From assembly GCA_009711825.1 (NCBI GenBank), contig VEMY01000026.1:61302-125301 (forward strand): a stretch of DNA of 64,000 nt, given 5' to 3'. Under the pieces are notes generated by a model. It worked only from the letters and a program-made list of their open reading frames with translations, searched no databases and was not told where the DNA came from. This stretch comes from Bacillota bacterium. Lineage in GTDB: Bacteria > Bacillota > Proteinivoracia > UBA4975 > VEMY01. The position numbers were made by a program, and so were the translations under genes. Below, in pieces: positions 47,684 to 55,307 of the stretch (positions are counted from its first letter, which is position 1; each line of letters starts with the position of its first letter).

Positions 47684-48720
47684 ATACGCGCCGTGTTGCA
47701 GTTATTGGCAGCGGCGGCTGGGGAACGGCGATTGCCATTGTTCTGGCCAAAAAAGGCTGCCAGGTAACCCTTTGGTCACGGAAACAGGAGTTTGCCTCAA
47801 AATTAGACAAATACCGGGAAAATACCGCCTATCTGCCAGGTGTGATGCTGCCGGCAAATATAGCAATTACCGCCGATTTAGCAGTTGCATTGGCTGATGC
47901 TGATTTGGTGGCGATTGCAACTCCTTCAAAGGCGGTGCGGGAGACCGCCAAGGCAGTAGCTCGCTATCTAAAAACGGAGACGATTTTGGTTAGCCTCAGC
48001 AAAGGTCTGGAAAAGGAAACATTCCTTCCCAGCTCCCAGGTATTAGCAGAGGTAACTGGCCGGCCGGAGTTGGTTGCGGTCCTCAGCGGTCCCAATCACG
48101 CGGAGGAAGTGGCCAGAGATATTCCTAGCGCCACAGTGGTGGCCGCCACCAACGACTCCACAGCCCAAACTGTGCAGGATGTATTTATGACTCCAAAATT
48201 TCGCGTCTATACCAATCCTGATATTGTTGGGGTGGAGCTGGCTGGCGCTTTGAAGAACATAATCGCGCTTGCTGCAGGAATTTGTGACGGTTTGGGCTTT
48301 GGTGATAATACTAAAGCGGCCCTGATGACCCGGGGGCTGACAGAGATTGCACGCTTGGGTGTGCAGATGGGCGCCGACAGTCTTACTTTTGCCGGATTGG
48401 CAGGGATAGGAGACCTGATAGCCACATGTACTAGTAAGCATAGTCGCAACTGGAAGACCGGCTACGCGTTGGGTCAGGGGGAAAGTATGATAGCGATTAT
48501 GGAGCGCACCGGAATGGTGGTGGAAGGTGTTCGGATTACTGAGATTGCTGCCCAGCTCTCTGAGAAAATGTCCGTTAGTATGCCAATCACTTGCGCGCTC
48601 CGGGATGTTTTGCAGAACAAGCAGACTCCACTAGACGCTGTCGGAGGTTTGATGCTCCGTGGCAAGACAAATGAGACCGAAGATATAGTGGCAATAAAAG
48701 GTAAATTGATGAAGATATAG
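47680..48720 (+). CDS. gpsA: Glycerol-3-phosphate dehydrogenase [NAD(P)+]
   Basis: Makes sn-glycerol 3-phosphate for phospholipids. The 346-residue protein shows VIGSGGWGTAIAIVLAKKG, VSLSKGLE, VLSGPNHAEEVA, GALKNIIALAAGICDGLGFGDN (in part) and GLAGIGDLIATCTSKHSRN. ATG overlaps the der stop (ATGA). The next gene is spoIVA, as in B. subtilis. Confidence 0.96.
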   Translation: MNTRRVAVIGSGGWGTAIAIVLAKKGCQVTLWSRKQEFASKLDKYRENTAYLPGVMLPANIAITADLAVALADADLVAIATPSKAVRETAKAVARYLKTETILVSLSKGLEKETFLPSSQVLAEVTGRPELVAVLSGPNHAEEVARDIPSATVVAATNDSTAQTVQDVFMTPKFRVYTNPDIVGVELAGALKNIIALAAGICDGLGFGDNTKAALMTRGLTEIARLGVQMGADSLTFAGLAGIGDLIATCTSKHSRNWKTGYALGQGESMIAIMERTGMVVEGVRITEIAAQLSEKMSVSMPITCALRDVLQNKQTPLDAVGGLMLRGKTNETEDIVAIKGKLMKI

Positions 48721-48741
48721 ACGGGCTTTTTTCCTGTCATC

Positions 48742-48770
48742 GGCATACATCCAAAAATTGCACATATATA
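48742..48770 (+). promoter_or_regulatory. Candidate SigE-type promoter of spoIVA
   Basis: GGCATACA (48742-48749) and CATATATA (48763-48770), 13 bases apart, resemble the SigE -35/-10 pair. spoIVA is SigE-controlled in Bacillus. No sigma-A promoter of similar quality is seen here. Confidence 0.4.
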
Positions 48771-48814
48771 TATTGTGAACAATTGCGGATATAACGATGA
48801 GGGGGAGGAGAAAA

Positions 48815-50296
48815 TTGGCAGAGCACAGCTTATATCATGATATTGCCAGGCGCACCGGCGGAGACATCTACTTAGGTGTCGTAGGGCCCGTACGCAGTGG
48901 AAAATCCACTTTCATAAAAAAATTCATGGAGTTATTGGTCATTCCCAATATCACCAACGAACAGGACAAAATGCGGGCCGTAGATGAGCTGCCGCAATCT
49001 AGCGGCGGTAAAACGATTACCACCACCGAGCCGAAATTTATTCCCGACGAGGCAGTTGAAGTCCGTTTTGATGAAGACTTCACCATGAGGGTAAGACTTG
49101 TGGACTGCGTCGGTTATACTGTGGAAAGCGCCCTGGGTTATCAAGATGAACGGGGAGAGCGTTTGGTTATTTCCCCATGGGCAGAAGAGGAAATACCCTT
49201 TCAGCAGGCTGCGGAGATTGGCACCCGCAAAGTAATTGCCGATCATTCAACGCTTGGATTGGTTATTACAACTGATGGTTCTTTTTCCGAGTTGCCCAGG
49301 GATGAGTACCAGCCGTCAGAAGAGCGCGTTATTGAGGAATTAAAGGCAATCGGCAAGCCGTTTGTAGTAATACTCAATTCCAATAATCCCGATTCACAAC
49401 AGTGTCAACAGCTGCGTGAAGAATTGACGGGTATTTATGGAGCGCCGGTGATTGCTTGTAATTGTCTGCGTTTGGACAGAAAGAGCGTTGATCTTATCCT
49501 TCGGGAAGCACTGTATGAGTTTCCGGTAAATCAGGCCAATATTTTGATGCCTGATTGGGTGGAAGTGTTGGATGAAGATCATTGGTTAAAAACCGGGTAT
49601 ACCGAGATAATCACCAATATCCTCGGCACTTTGGGGAAGGTCCGGGATCTGCGGTGTACGCTGGAGCCAATTACTGAGCAGTTTGAGTTTGTCAACCGGG
49701 TGTCAATAACCGGTTCGGACCTGGGAACTGGTGAAGTGGAAATTACCATGGAGAGCCCGACGGACTTATTCTACTCGGTGCTTACTGAGACTACCGGTTA
49801 TGATGTTAAAAATGCCGGAGAGCTGTTTGCACAGATGCGGAACCTTGCCGTGGCTAAGCGTGAATACGATAAGATTGAAGAGGCGCTGGTAGACGTCAAG
49901 AGCCAGGGATATGGAATCGTCCCGCCGTCATTAGAGGAAATGACCTTAGATGAGCCAGAAATCATCCGCCAGGGCAGTCGGTTTGGTGTTCGTCTACGCG
50001 CCAGTGCGCCGGCAATCCATATGATCAGAGTTGATGTTGAGTCGGAGTTTGCACCGATAGTCGGCACTGAAAAGCAAAGCGAGGATTTGGTAAATTATAT
50101 TCTTGACGAATTTGAAGATAATCCTGAAAAAATCTGGGAATCAGACATATTCGGTAAATCTTTACATTCAGTTGTCAAGGATGGTATCCAATCCAAGCTT
50201 TCCAACTTACCGCCAAGTGCCCAGGCGAAATTGCAGGAGACATTGGAAAAAATTATCAACGAGGGCAATGGCGGCCTGATCGCGATTATTCTGTAG
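48815..50296 (+). CDS. spoIVA: Stage IV sporulation protein A (spore coat morphogenetic ATPase)
   Basis: ATP-hydrolysing protein that polymerises on the forespore and is the base of the coat. The 493-residue protein matches B. subtilis along its whole length: HDIARRTGGDIYLGVVGP, Walker A VRSGKSTF, DELPQSSGGKTITTTEPKF, VDCVGYTV, GTRKVI, LDEPEIIRQGSRFGVRL and the end NEGNGGLIAIIL. TTG 48815 follows GGGGGAGGAG; ATG 48797 lies before that site. A terminator follows. Confidence 0.97.
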   Translation: MAEHSLYHDIARRTGGDIYLGVVGPVRSGKSTFIKKFMELLVIPNITNEQDKMRAVDELPQSSGGKTITTTEPKFIPDEAVEVRFDEDFTMRVRLVDCVGYTVESALGYQDERGERLVISPWAEEEIPFQQAAEIGTRKVIADHSTLGLVITTDGSFSELPRDEYQPSEERVIEELKAIGKPFVVILNSNNPDSQQCQQLREELTGIYGAPVIACNCLRLDRKSVDLILREALYEFPVNQANILMPDWVEVLDEDHWLKTGYTEIITNILGTLGKVRDLRCTLEPITEQFEFVNRVSITGSDLGTGEVEITMESPTDLFYSVLTETTGYDVKNAGELFAQMRNLAVAKREYDKIEEALVDVKSQGYGIVPPSLEEMTLDEPEIIRQGSRFGVRLRASAPAIHMIRVDVESEFAPIVGTEKQSEDLVNYILDEFEDNPEKIWESDIFGKSLHSVVKDGIQSKLSNLPPSAQAKLQETLEKIINEGNGGLIAIIL

Positions 50297-50300
50297 GCTT

Positions 50301-50329
50301 TGGCGCATGGCAATGCGCCATTATTTTTT
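50301..50329 (+). terminator. Terminator after spoIVA
   Basis: TGGCGCAT and ATGCGCCA pair across GGCA, followed by a T-rich stretch. Confidence 0.85.
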
Positions 50330-50344
50330 CTTTTTGCCGGATAC

Positions 50345-50373
50345 TTGACAAAGTCTCGTTGATGGCTTAAGAT
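50345..50373 (+). promoter_or_regulatory. Promoter of tRNA-Pro(GGG)
   Basis: A perfect TTGACA (50345-50350), 17 bases, TAAGAT (50368-50373), 15 bases before the tRNA 5' end. Confidence 0.65.
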
Positions 50374-50388
50374 ATAAAATGTTCGGTT

Positions 50389-50465
50389 CGGGCTGTAGCG
50401 CAGTTTGGTAGCGCACTACGCTGGGGGTGTAGGGGTCGCAGGTTCAAATCCTGTCAGCCCGACCA
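50389..50465 (+). tRNA. tRNA-Pro (GGG)
   Basis: A complete cloverleaf: acceptor CGGGCTG/CAGCCCG, D arm GCGC...GCGC, anticodon loop CTGGGGG with anticodon GGG, T loop TTCAAAT, encoded CCA. A terminator follows. Confidence 0.95.
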
Positions 50466-50482
50466 TTAAATTTGCATTTCTC

Positions 50483-50507
50483 AACTCGCCAAAGGCGAGT
50501 TTTTTTA
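50483..50507 (+). terminator. Terminator of tRNA-Pro(GGG)
   Basis: AACTCGCC and GGCGAGTT pair across AAA, then a T run. Confidence 0.88.
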
Positions 50508-50511
50508 TTTC

Positions 50512-50540
50512 TTGACTTTTAGAATGAATGTGTTTAAAAT
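50512..50540 (+). promoter_or_regulatory. Sigma-A promoter of speD
   Basis: TTGACT (50512-50517), a 17-base spacer and TAAAAT (50535-50540). It leaves a 5' leader of about 40 bases. Confidence 0.75.
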
Positions 50541-50588
50541 TAGTTTGAGTTTTTTCCGTATACTAATACTAATCGGGGAGGTTGAAAG

Positions 50589-50975
50589 ATGGCCAAATCT
50601 TTGGGCAGGCATGTCCTAGCCGAAATCTATGGTTGCAAAGAAGAGATACTCAATGATATTCAGACTGTAGAAAAAATCATGGTTAAAGCTGCGTTGGTGG
50701 CCGGCGCGGAGGTCAGAGAGGTTGCTTTTCACAAATTTTCTCCGCAGGGTGTAAGCGGTGTGGTTGTTATTTCTGAATCACACCTGGCTATTCACACCTG
50801 GCCGGAACTTGGCTACGCTGCGGTTGATGTGTTTACATGCGGGGATACGGTGGACCCTTGGGTATCATGTAATTACATCAAGGATAACTTTAGCGCCGAA
50901 CGTTTAGAGGCCAAGGAAGTAAAAAGAGGGGTTTTCGAGTATGATGTAGCTCATAAACCCGCGGTGAATGACTAA
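50589..50975 (+). CDS. speD: S-adenosylmethionine decarboxylase proenzyme
   Basis: Pyruvoyl enzyme giving decarboxylated SAM for spermidine synthesis. The 128-residue proenzyme has the autocleavage site ISESHLAIHTWPE; cleavage between Glu63 and Ser64 would make Ser64 the pyruvoyl group. GYAAVDVFTCG follows. ATG 50589 is preceded by GGGGAGG. It is a single-gene unit with its own promoter and terminator, 45 kb from speE. Confidence 0.96.
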   Translation: MAKSLGRHVLAEIYGCKEEILNDIQTVEKIMVKAALVAGAEVREVAFHKFSPQGVSGVVVISESHLAIHTWPELGYAAVDVFTCGDTVDPWVSCNYIKDNFSAERLEAKEVKRGVFEYDVAHKPAVND

Positions 50976-50980
50976 AGGAG

Positions 50981-51019
50981 GAGTATATTTTGTTATACTC
51001 GCATAAAGCTGAAGATTAG
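50981..51019 (+). other. Hairpin plus possible nine-codon micro-ORF after speD
   Basis: AAAGGAGGAG (50974-50983) is a strong ribosome site with no gene. TTG 50990 opens a nine-codon frame (MLYSHKAED) ending at 51019. A perfect inverted repeat GAGTATA/TATACTC (50981-51000) covers the site and start. Whether it is translated is unknown. Confidence 0.3.
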
Positions 51020-51021
51020 TG

Positions 51022-51065
51022 CCAATCCCTACGACGTTATGTGCGAGCGTAGGGATTTGGTTTTA
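51022..51065 (+). terminator. Terminator of speD
   Basis: CCAATCCCTACG pairs with CGTAGGGATTTGG (one bulged T) across a 14-base loop, then TTTTA. Confidence 0.7.
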
Positions 51066-51086
51066 TATACATATTTTGTGTATAAT
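51057..51086 (+). promoter_or_regulatory. Probable promoter of ndk-cheR
   Basis: TTGGTT (51057-51062), 18 bases and a perfect TATAAT (51081-51086), 32 bases before the ndk start; the -35 overlaps the speD terminator. Confidence 0.5.
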
Positions 51087-51117
51087 ATAGTTTAATAAAT
51101 CTAAGGATGTGTACAGA

Positions 51118-51528
51118 TTGGAAAAGACATTTGTGATGATTAAGCCCGACGGTGTAAAAAGACAACTAACCGGCGAAATTATCCGCCGTTTTGAAGCCAA
51201 GGGAATGAAGCTGGTGGCGATAAAAAAGATGCAAGTAGAGCCTCCGCTGGCCCGGGAACATTATCAGGAACACCAAGGTAAACCGTTTTTCGAGCGGCTG
51301 GTGGAGCACATATGCTCGGGACCAGTTGTGGCAATGATTTGGCAGGGAGAGAATGCCGTCAAGCTTGCCCGTCTAATGATTGGCCATCGGGATCCACTGC
51401 AGGCATTGCCAGGGACAATCAGAGGCGACTTCGCTATGCTTAGCACCGAGAATCTGGTGCATGGCGCCGACAGCATTGAAGCAGCCCAAAGGGAAGCCAG
51501 TTTGTTTTTTGGCGGGATTGAGCAGTGA
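51118..51528 (+). CDS. ndk: Nucleoside diphosphate kinase
   Basis: Balances NTP and dNTP pools through a phosphohistidine. The 136-residue protein begins EKTFVMIKPDGVKR, carries GTIRGDFAMLS and the catalytic-His segment NLVHGADSIEAAQRE. TAAGGATG fits TTG 51118, giving the usual N-terminus; GTG 51109 is less likely. ndk-cheR order is the same as in B. subtilis. Confidence 0.96.
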   Translation: MEKTFVMIKPDGVKRQLTGEIIRRFEAKGMKLVAIKKMQVEPPLAREHYQEHQGKPFFERLVEHICSGPVVAMIWQGENAVKLARLMIGHRDPLQALPGTIRGDFAMLSTENLVHGADSIEAAQREASLFFGGIEQ

Positions 51529-52298
51529 GTGAGCCCAGTTCAGAAATCATAGCAGTTTTGAGCGCTAAATCTAGGGTGGACCTAAAACAATATAATGTCC
51601 CGCAATTACGGCGTCGGTTAGCGCTTTTACGCGTCAAATTTGGTTTTAATTCAATGGATGAATATTTGGCCGCTCTGAAAACTGATTCCAGCTTGGTAGA
51701 AGCGACAATCCAACGCCTGACAATCGTCTACACAGGATTTTTCAGGGACAAGCGCTACTGGCTGAATTTGCAGCAGGCTGTTGCAGAGCTGGAGCTAGTA
51801 AACAGCGGAGTATTAAAATTTTGGAGTTGTGGATGTGCTACCGGTGAAGAGGCCTATTCCTTGGCATTTATGTTGGCCACTTTGCTTCCGACCCACAGAT
51901 ACCAAATCTATGCATCTGATGTAGACAAGCAGGCGCTGGCCCATGCCCGGGCGGGACTTTATCCGTCAAAAGCTGTGCAGGAAATCGGTGTCGCAGAGCG
52001 GAGCCGGTGGTTTAAGCAAAAGGAGGACGGTTTTCAGGTCAGAGAGCAATTTCGCAAGCGAATCCAATTCTTTAGTCATGATTTACACAGTTCCCATTAT
52101 CTGCAGGATAATCACATGATTATTTGTCGCAATGTTATCATCCATTTTAATGAAGCAGCAAAGGCAAAAATCCATCAAAAACTTGCCGCAGCCCTGGTGC
52201 AGAATGGGTACTTGTTTCTGGGTGCTACTGAGCAGATTCTCAGTCCAGAACATTATAATTTAAAGCCAGAGAGCTTGTACTTATATAAAAAGTTATAG
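51525..52298 (+). CDS. cheR: Chemotaxis protein methyltransferase CheR
   Basis: Methylates glutamates of chemoreceptors using SAM. The 257-residue protein has an N-terminal helical domain with RLTIVYTGFFRD and the SAM domain with FWSCGCATGEEAYSLAF, IYASDVDKQAL, and IICRNVIIHFNEAAK. GTG 51525 overlaps the ndk stop (GTGA). No other chemotaxis gene is in the window; isolated ndk-cheR linkage is normal in Bacillota. Confidence 0.93.
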   Translation: MSEPSSEIIAVLSAKSRVDLKQYNVPQLRRRLALLRVKFGFNSMDEYLAALKTDSSLVEATIQRLTIVYTGFFRDKRYWLNLQQAVAELELVNSGVLKFWSCGCATGEEAYSLAFMLATLLPTHRYQIYASDVDKQALAHARAGLYPSKAVQEIGVAERSRWFKQKEDGFQVREQFRKRIQFFSHDLHSSHYLQDNHMIICRNVIIHFNEAAKAKIHQKLAAALVQNGYLFLGATEQILSPEHYNLKPESLYLYKKL

Positions 52299-52299
52299 A

Positions 52300-52326
52300 A
52301 TAAAACAAGGTTGGCATTTGCCAACC
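52300..52326 (-). terminator. Terminator of the reverse-strand tRNA cluster
   Basis: GGTTGGCA and TGCCAACC pair across a TT loop (52309-52326). The A-rich flank becomes a T-rich tail on the minus strand; it may also end cheR. Confidence 0.75.
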
Positions 52327-52344
52327 CTGTATAGTTTGTAATAA

Positions 52345-52432
52345 TGGTGCGAGAGGGGGGATTTGAACCCCCACAGGCGTAGTGCCCACTAGATCCTGAA
52401 TCTAGCGTGTCTGCCAGTTCCACCACTCTCGC
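52345..52432 (-). tRNA. tRNA-Leu (CAG)
   Basis: Class II cloverleaf with acceptor GCGAGAG/CTCTCGC, anticodon loop TTCAGGA (CAG), long variable arm and encoded CCA. Last of the eight-tRNA cluster. Confidence 0.95.
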
Positions 52433-52477
52433 AAATCACAAGAATATTTATAACACAGAATGTGTTGGTTGTCAATA

Positions 52478-52553
52478 TGGTGAGCCATCCAGGATTCGAA
52501 CCTGGGACACCCTGATTAAAAGTCAGGTGCTCTACCAACTGAGCTAATGGCCC
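52478..52553 (-). tRNA. tRNA-Lys (TTT)
   Basis: Cloverleaf with acceptor GGGCCAT/ATGGCTC (one G-U pair), anticodon loop CTTTTAA (TTT), T loop TTCGAAT and encoded CCA. Confidence 0.95.
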
Positions 52554-52560
52554 ATAAAAA

Positions 52561-52636
52561 TGGCTGGGGCGGCAGGACTCGAACCTACGCATGCGGGAGT
52601 CAAAGTCCCGTGCCTTACCGACTTGGCGACGCCCCA
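52561..52636 (-). tRNA. tRNA-Gln (TTG)
   Basis: Cloverleaf with acceptor TGGGGCG/CGCCCCA, anticodon loop CTTTGAC (TTG), encoded CCA, G discriminator. Confidence 0.95.
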
Positions 52637-52641
52637 GCGGA

Positions 52642-52727
52642 TGGTGGAGAGGACTGGATTCGAACCAGTGAAGGCGGAGCCAGCAGATTTACAGTCTGCC
52701 CCCTTTGGCCAACTCGGGAACCTCTCC
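52642..52727 (-). tRNA. tRNA-Tyr (GTA)
   Basis: Class II cloverleaf with acceptor GGAGAGG/CCTCTCC, anticodon loop CTGTAAA (GTA), long variable arm and encoded CCA. Confidence 0.95.
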
Positions 52728-52736
52728 AAAAAAATA

Positions 52737-52812
52737 TGGAGCCGACGATCGGACTTGAACCGATAACCTGCTGATTACAAGTCAGCTGCTCTGCCAATTG
52801 AGCTACGTCGGC
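52737..52812 (-). tRNA. tRNA-Thr (TGT)
   Basis: Cloverleaf with acceptor GCCGACG/CGTCGGC, anticodon loop CTTGTAA (TGT), encoded CCA. Confidence 0.95.
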
Positions 52813-52815
52813 GTA

Positions 52816-52892
52816 TGGCGGAGCTGACGGGAGTCGAACCCGCGATCTCCTGCGTGACAGGCAGGCATGTTAGGCCACTACACCACAGCTCC
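52816..52892 (-). tRNA. tRNA-Asp (GTC)
   Basis: Cloverleaf with acceptor GGAGCTG/CAGCTCC, anticodon loop CTGTCAC (GTC), encoded CCA and G discriminator. Confidence 0.95.
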
Positions 52893-52895
52893 ATA

Positions 52896-52972
52896 TGGTG
52901 ACCCCTAGGGGATTCGAACCCCTGAATGCCAGCGTGAAAGGCTGGTGAGTTAAGCCGCTTCTCCAAGGGGCC
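52896..52972 (-). tRNA. tRNA-Glu (TTC)
   Basis: Cloverleaf with acceptor GGCCCCT/AGGGGTC (one G-U pair), anticodon loop CTTTCAC (TTC), encoded CCA. Confidence 0.95.
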
Positions 52973-52984
52973 ATGTCCGTAAAA

Positions 52985-53061
<77 letters not shown>

Positions 53062-53079
53062 AAAAAGCGGACGTTTAGT

Positions 53080-53108
53080 ATTATACAGCAGGAAAAAAAT
53101 TAAGTCAA
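53080..53108 (-). promoter_or_regulatory. Promoter of the tRNA cluster
   Basis: On the minus strand TTGACT (53103-53108), 17 bases and a perfect TATAAT (53080-53085), about 19 bases before tRNA-Pro(TGG). The -35 overlaps the end of the Mur ligase gene. Confidence 0.8.
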
Positions 53109-54653
53109 GGTGTTTCCTGCAACTCTATCTGCCAGTGGCGCCAGAATTTTTTTCTGTTCAGCATCCGGCCTTGTAGCTGCTACTTTGGGTAAAATAACAT
53201 GGGCGCCGCTATCCATGCCCTGGCAGCCGGCCAGCAAAATAATATCACCTTTACAGACTTTTTTAAGAGCGGAATCTGTTGCTGACTCCAGTTTTTTATG
53301 ATACTCAACTTTTAACCCATTTTCCTCCAAAATACTGATAAACGCTTTTCTTTCGGCATCAGTTACCAGGTCTTTCTCGCCGGTAAACTCAGCGCTGTCG
53401 GTAACAATAATTTCCGTTAATTTCAGTTTAGAGGCCCATTTACAGACAGTTTCCGCATTCTCAGTATTCACAATAACGCCACGGCTGCCCCTGATGGCCG
53501 CGACTAAAATTAGGTTGTTATAGGGCATCATGTTAAGAGTCTCTAGTGTAATGTCGATATTGCCGGCGTTAGCAAAATGATCGTCAATAACGGCAAACTC
53601 TCCATCATAAATCAGCTGGAACCGGCGTTCAACGCCGGTAAAGCCGGGCAGTCGTTGTTGAATCAATTCAGGTTCTACCCCGGCAACCAGTGCGATGATA
53701 ACAGCAACAGTTGAATTGTAGATATTGTGCAAACCCAGTACGCCAAGTTTTAGGCGCAAATCGAGGGCCGGAATTTTTTTACTGCCAATTGTTACGGGCT
53801 TAAGAGATTGTAAACGGTAGCTGGTGTTGGTGGTAGATAAATCAACCTCCGATATCAGAAAGTCAGCGTCTGGATCGCCCTTGAGGCTGTAGGTAACAAC
53901 CTGAGCTTTAGTTTGGTGCTGCAAATCCTTGATCTTTGGTTCATCGGCGTTGAGGATGGCGATTGCGTCAGAATCCAATTCTCGGATAAGGCTTGACTTC
54001 CAATACCAGTAATTCTCAAAGGAACCATGGAAGTCAATGTGTTCCCTGGAAACATTGTTAAAGGTGGCAATCGAGTATTTGATGCCTAAGACCCGTTTTA
54101 GCTCTAGTCCAGCAGAAGATACTTCCATGGTAACATGGGAGCAATTATTGTCCCGCATCTTCGCAAGCAGCTCAATTAAGTCTTTTGATTGCGGAGTGGT
54201 AAGTTCTGCGCTGACCACGGATTCACCGTCTTTAACAACAACTGTGCCAATCAAACCAGTTTTATAACGGGCGGAGAGCAGATGGTCTGTCATAAACGAA
54301 GTAGTGGTTTTGCCATTGGAGGCAGTGATGCCAATAATGCAGAGGTCTGCGTCAGGTTTGTCATACATTAAATGACTGATTTCGGCTAATGCCACACGGC
54401 TATCCACCACTACAATCATTGGCGCCTCGGTATCGACAGCTTGTTGACCGACAACTGCCACGGCTCCTTTACGGACAGCATCATCAATGAAATCGTGTCC
54501 ATCTAACTTATAGCCGCTGATGGCAACAAAAATATCGCCGGGTTTTACTTGACCGGAATGATAACTGACACCGGTGACACTTAGTTCTTTTTGATTTAAT
54601 ACCGATGCTACACCGCTAAGTTTGCTTATAATATCTGAAACAGCATAGTTCAT
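53100..54653 (-). CDS. Atypical Mur ligase family protein (MurE-like)
   Basis: A 517-residue ATP-dependent amide ligase relative with the MurE layout: N-terminal UDP-sugar-binding fold (to about 100), central ATPase (IGITASNGKTTTSFMTDHL at about 108), and a C-terminal domain (from about 335). HVTMEVSSAGL and FHGSFENYWYWKSSLIREL keep the Mur core and its lysine. Two family marks differ: GTNGKT is ASNGKT, and the usual DYAHTPD is DDHFANAGNID; the DNPR amino-acid-selecting motif is absent. A substrate other than UDP-MurNAc-dipeptide plus diaminopimelate is therefore likely. GGTGGAGGG before ATG 54653 sets the start. It lies with a small membrane protein and a SASP, not in a division cluster. Confidence 0.78.
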   Translation of the reverse strand: MNYAVSDIISKLSGVASVLNQKELSVTGVSYHSGQVKPGDIFVAISGYKLDGHDFIDDAVRKGAVAVVGQQAVDTEAPMIVVVDSRVALAEISHLMYDKPDADLCIIGITASNGKTTTSFMTDHLLSARYKTGLIGTVVVKDGESVVSAELTTPQSKDLIELLAKMRDNNCSHVTMEVSSAGLELKRVLGIKYSIATFNNVSREHIDFHGSFENYWYWKSSLIRELDSDAIAILNADEPKIKDLQHQTKAQVVTYSLKGDPDADFLISEVDLSTTNTSYRLQSLKPVTIGSKKIPALDLRLKLGVLGLHNIYNSTVAVIIALVAGVEPELIQQRLPGFTGVERRFQLIYDGEFAVIDDHFANAGNIDITLETLNMMPYNNLILVAAIRGSRGVIVNTENAETVCKWASKLKLTEIIVTDSAEFTGEKDLVTDAERKAFISILEENGLKVEYHKKLESATDSALKKVCKGDIILLAGCQGMDSGAHVILPKVAATRPDAEQKKILAPLADRVAGNTLT

Positions 54654-54674
54654 GCTCAACCCTCCACCGGATAC

Positions 54675-54866
54675 CTAAACTGAAGTAATTTGCCGGAAAA
54701 ACTCCCGCCAGATTTCCATGTCAAAAATATCGCTTGGATTATCGGTAATATAGCCATAGCCGACATATAATCCAATTCCCAGGGAAACCAATAACAAAGC
54801 CGGGACCCAGATAATCTTTAAAATGAGTAAAATAATCCGCAAAGTTTTTTTCAACTTGACATTCAT
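54675..54866 (-). CDS. Short EpuA/RNA-polymerase-beta-like small membrane protein
   Basis: A 63-residue protein with a basic N-terminus, one transmembrane helix (ILLILKIIWVPALLLVSLGIGLYVG, residues about 10-34, given in parts) and an acidic end with NPSDIFDMEIWREFFRQI. The layout resembles the EpuA family (sometimes misnamed RNA polymerase subunit beta). AGGAGGTG is eight bases before ATG 54866. Function unknown. Confidence 0.6.
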   Translation of the reverse strand: MNVKLKKTLRIILLILKIIWVPALLLVSLGIGLYVGYGYITDNPSDIFDMEIWREFFRQITSV

Positions 54867-54924
54867 TTGTTCAACACCTCCTGTAACCACAATTTTACTA
54901 TATTTTACGTCATTTCGCCACTTG

Positions 54925-54956
54925 CAAAATATGTACAGGCGCCAAATGGCGCCTGT
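54925..54956 (-). terminator. Terminator after the SASP gene
   Basis: A perfect ten-base stem ACAGGCGCCA/TGGCGCCTGT with an AA loop; the downstream tail on the minus strand is only moderately T-rich. Confidence 0.7.
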
Positions 54957-54965
54957 GTCTAGTCA

Positions 54966-55202
54966 CTATTTATTTTCGTCATTCATCAACATTTTCTCGG
55001 CGTTGCGAACCATGACTTTAACCATGTTGCCGCCAATTTTCCCGCCGATACTGCCTACTTCCCGGGTGCTCATGTTTCCCCAACCCTGAGAATTAATTTT
55101 TTCCGATAAACCAAGCTCATCGGCAATCTCGTATTTAAATTGATCAAGGAATTGTTCATCCACGAGATTTGTGCGTCTGTTTCTGTTTCGACGTCGGGCC
55201 AT
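54966..55202 (-). CDS. Alpha/beta-type small acid-soluble spore protein
   Basis: A 78-residue DNA-binding spore protein that coats and protects DNA in dormant spores. The family marks EIADELGL, VGSIGGKIGGNMVKVMV and AEKML are present; the GPR cleavage region EIADEL is the expected target of the gpr product. An Arg-rich N-terminus (MARRRNRNRR) is unusual. GGGAGGTGAGC precedes the ATG at 55202. Confidence 0.92.
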   Translation of the reverse strand: MARRRNRNRRTNLVDEQFLDQFKYEIADELGLSEKINSQGWGNMSTREVGSIGGKIGGNMVKVMVRNAEKMLMNDENK

Positions 55203-55307
55203 TTTTGCTCACCTCCCGTTTATATGTTTTGAAGTTTGGGAGATGAGTATGTTATAACAATGTGGAGAAACTGTTCAAATTAGAGAAGATGCCCATCTTC
55301 AGGCATC

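Noticed and set aside
47460..47897. Forward 145-codon frame across the der-gpsA junction
   Set aside because: It is out of frame with two certain genes and has no family features.
52389..52966. Several open frames over the tRNA cluster
   Set aside because: tRNA genes explain the sequence; the frames share no coding features and are common artefacts of tRNA clusters.
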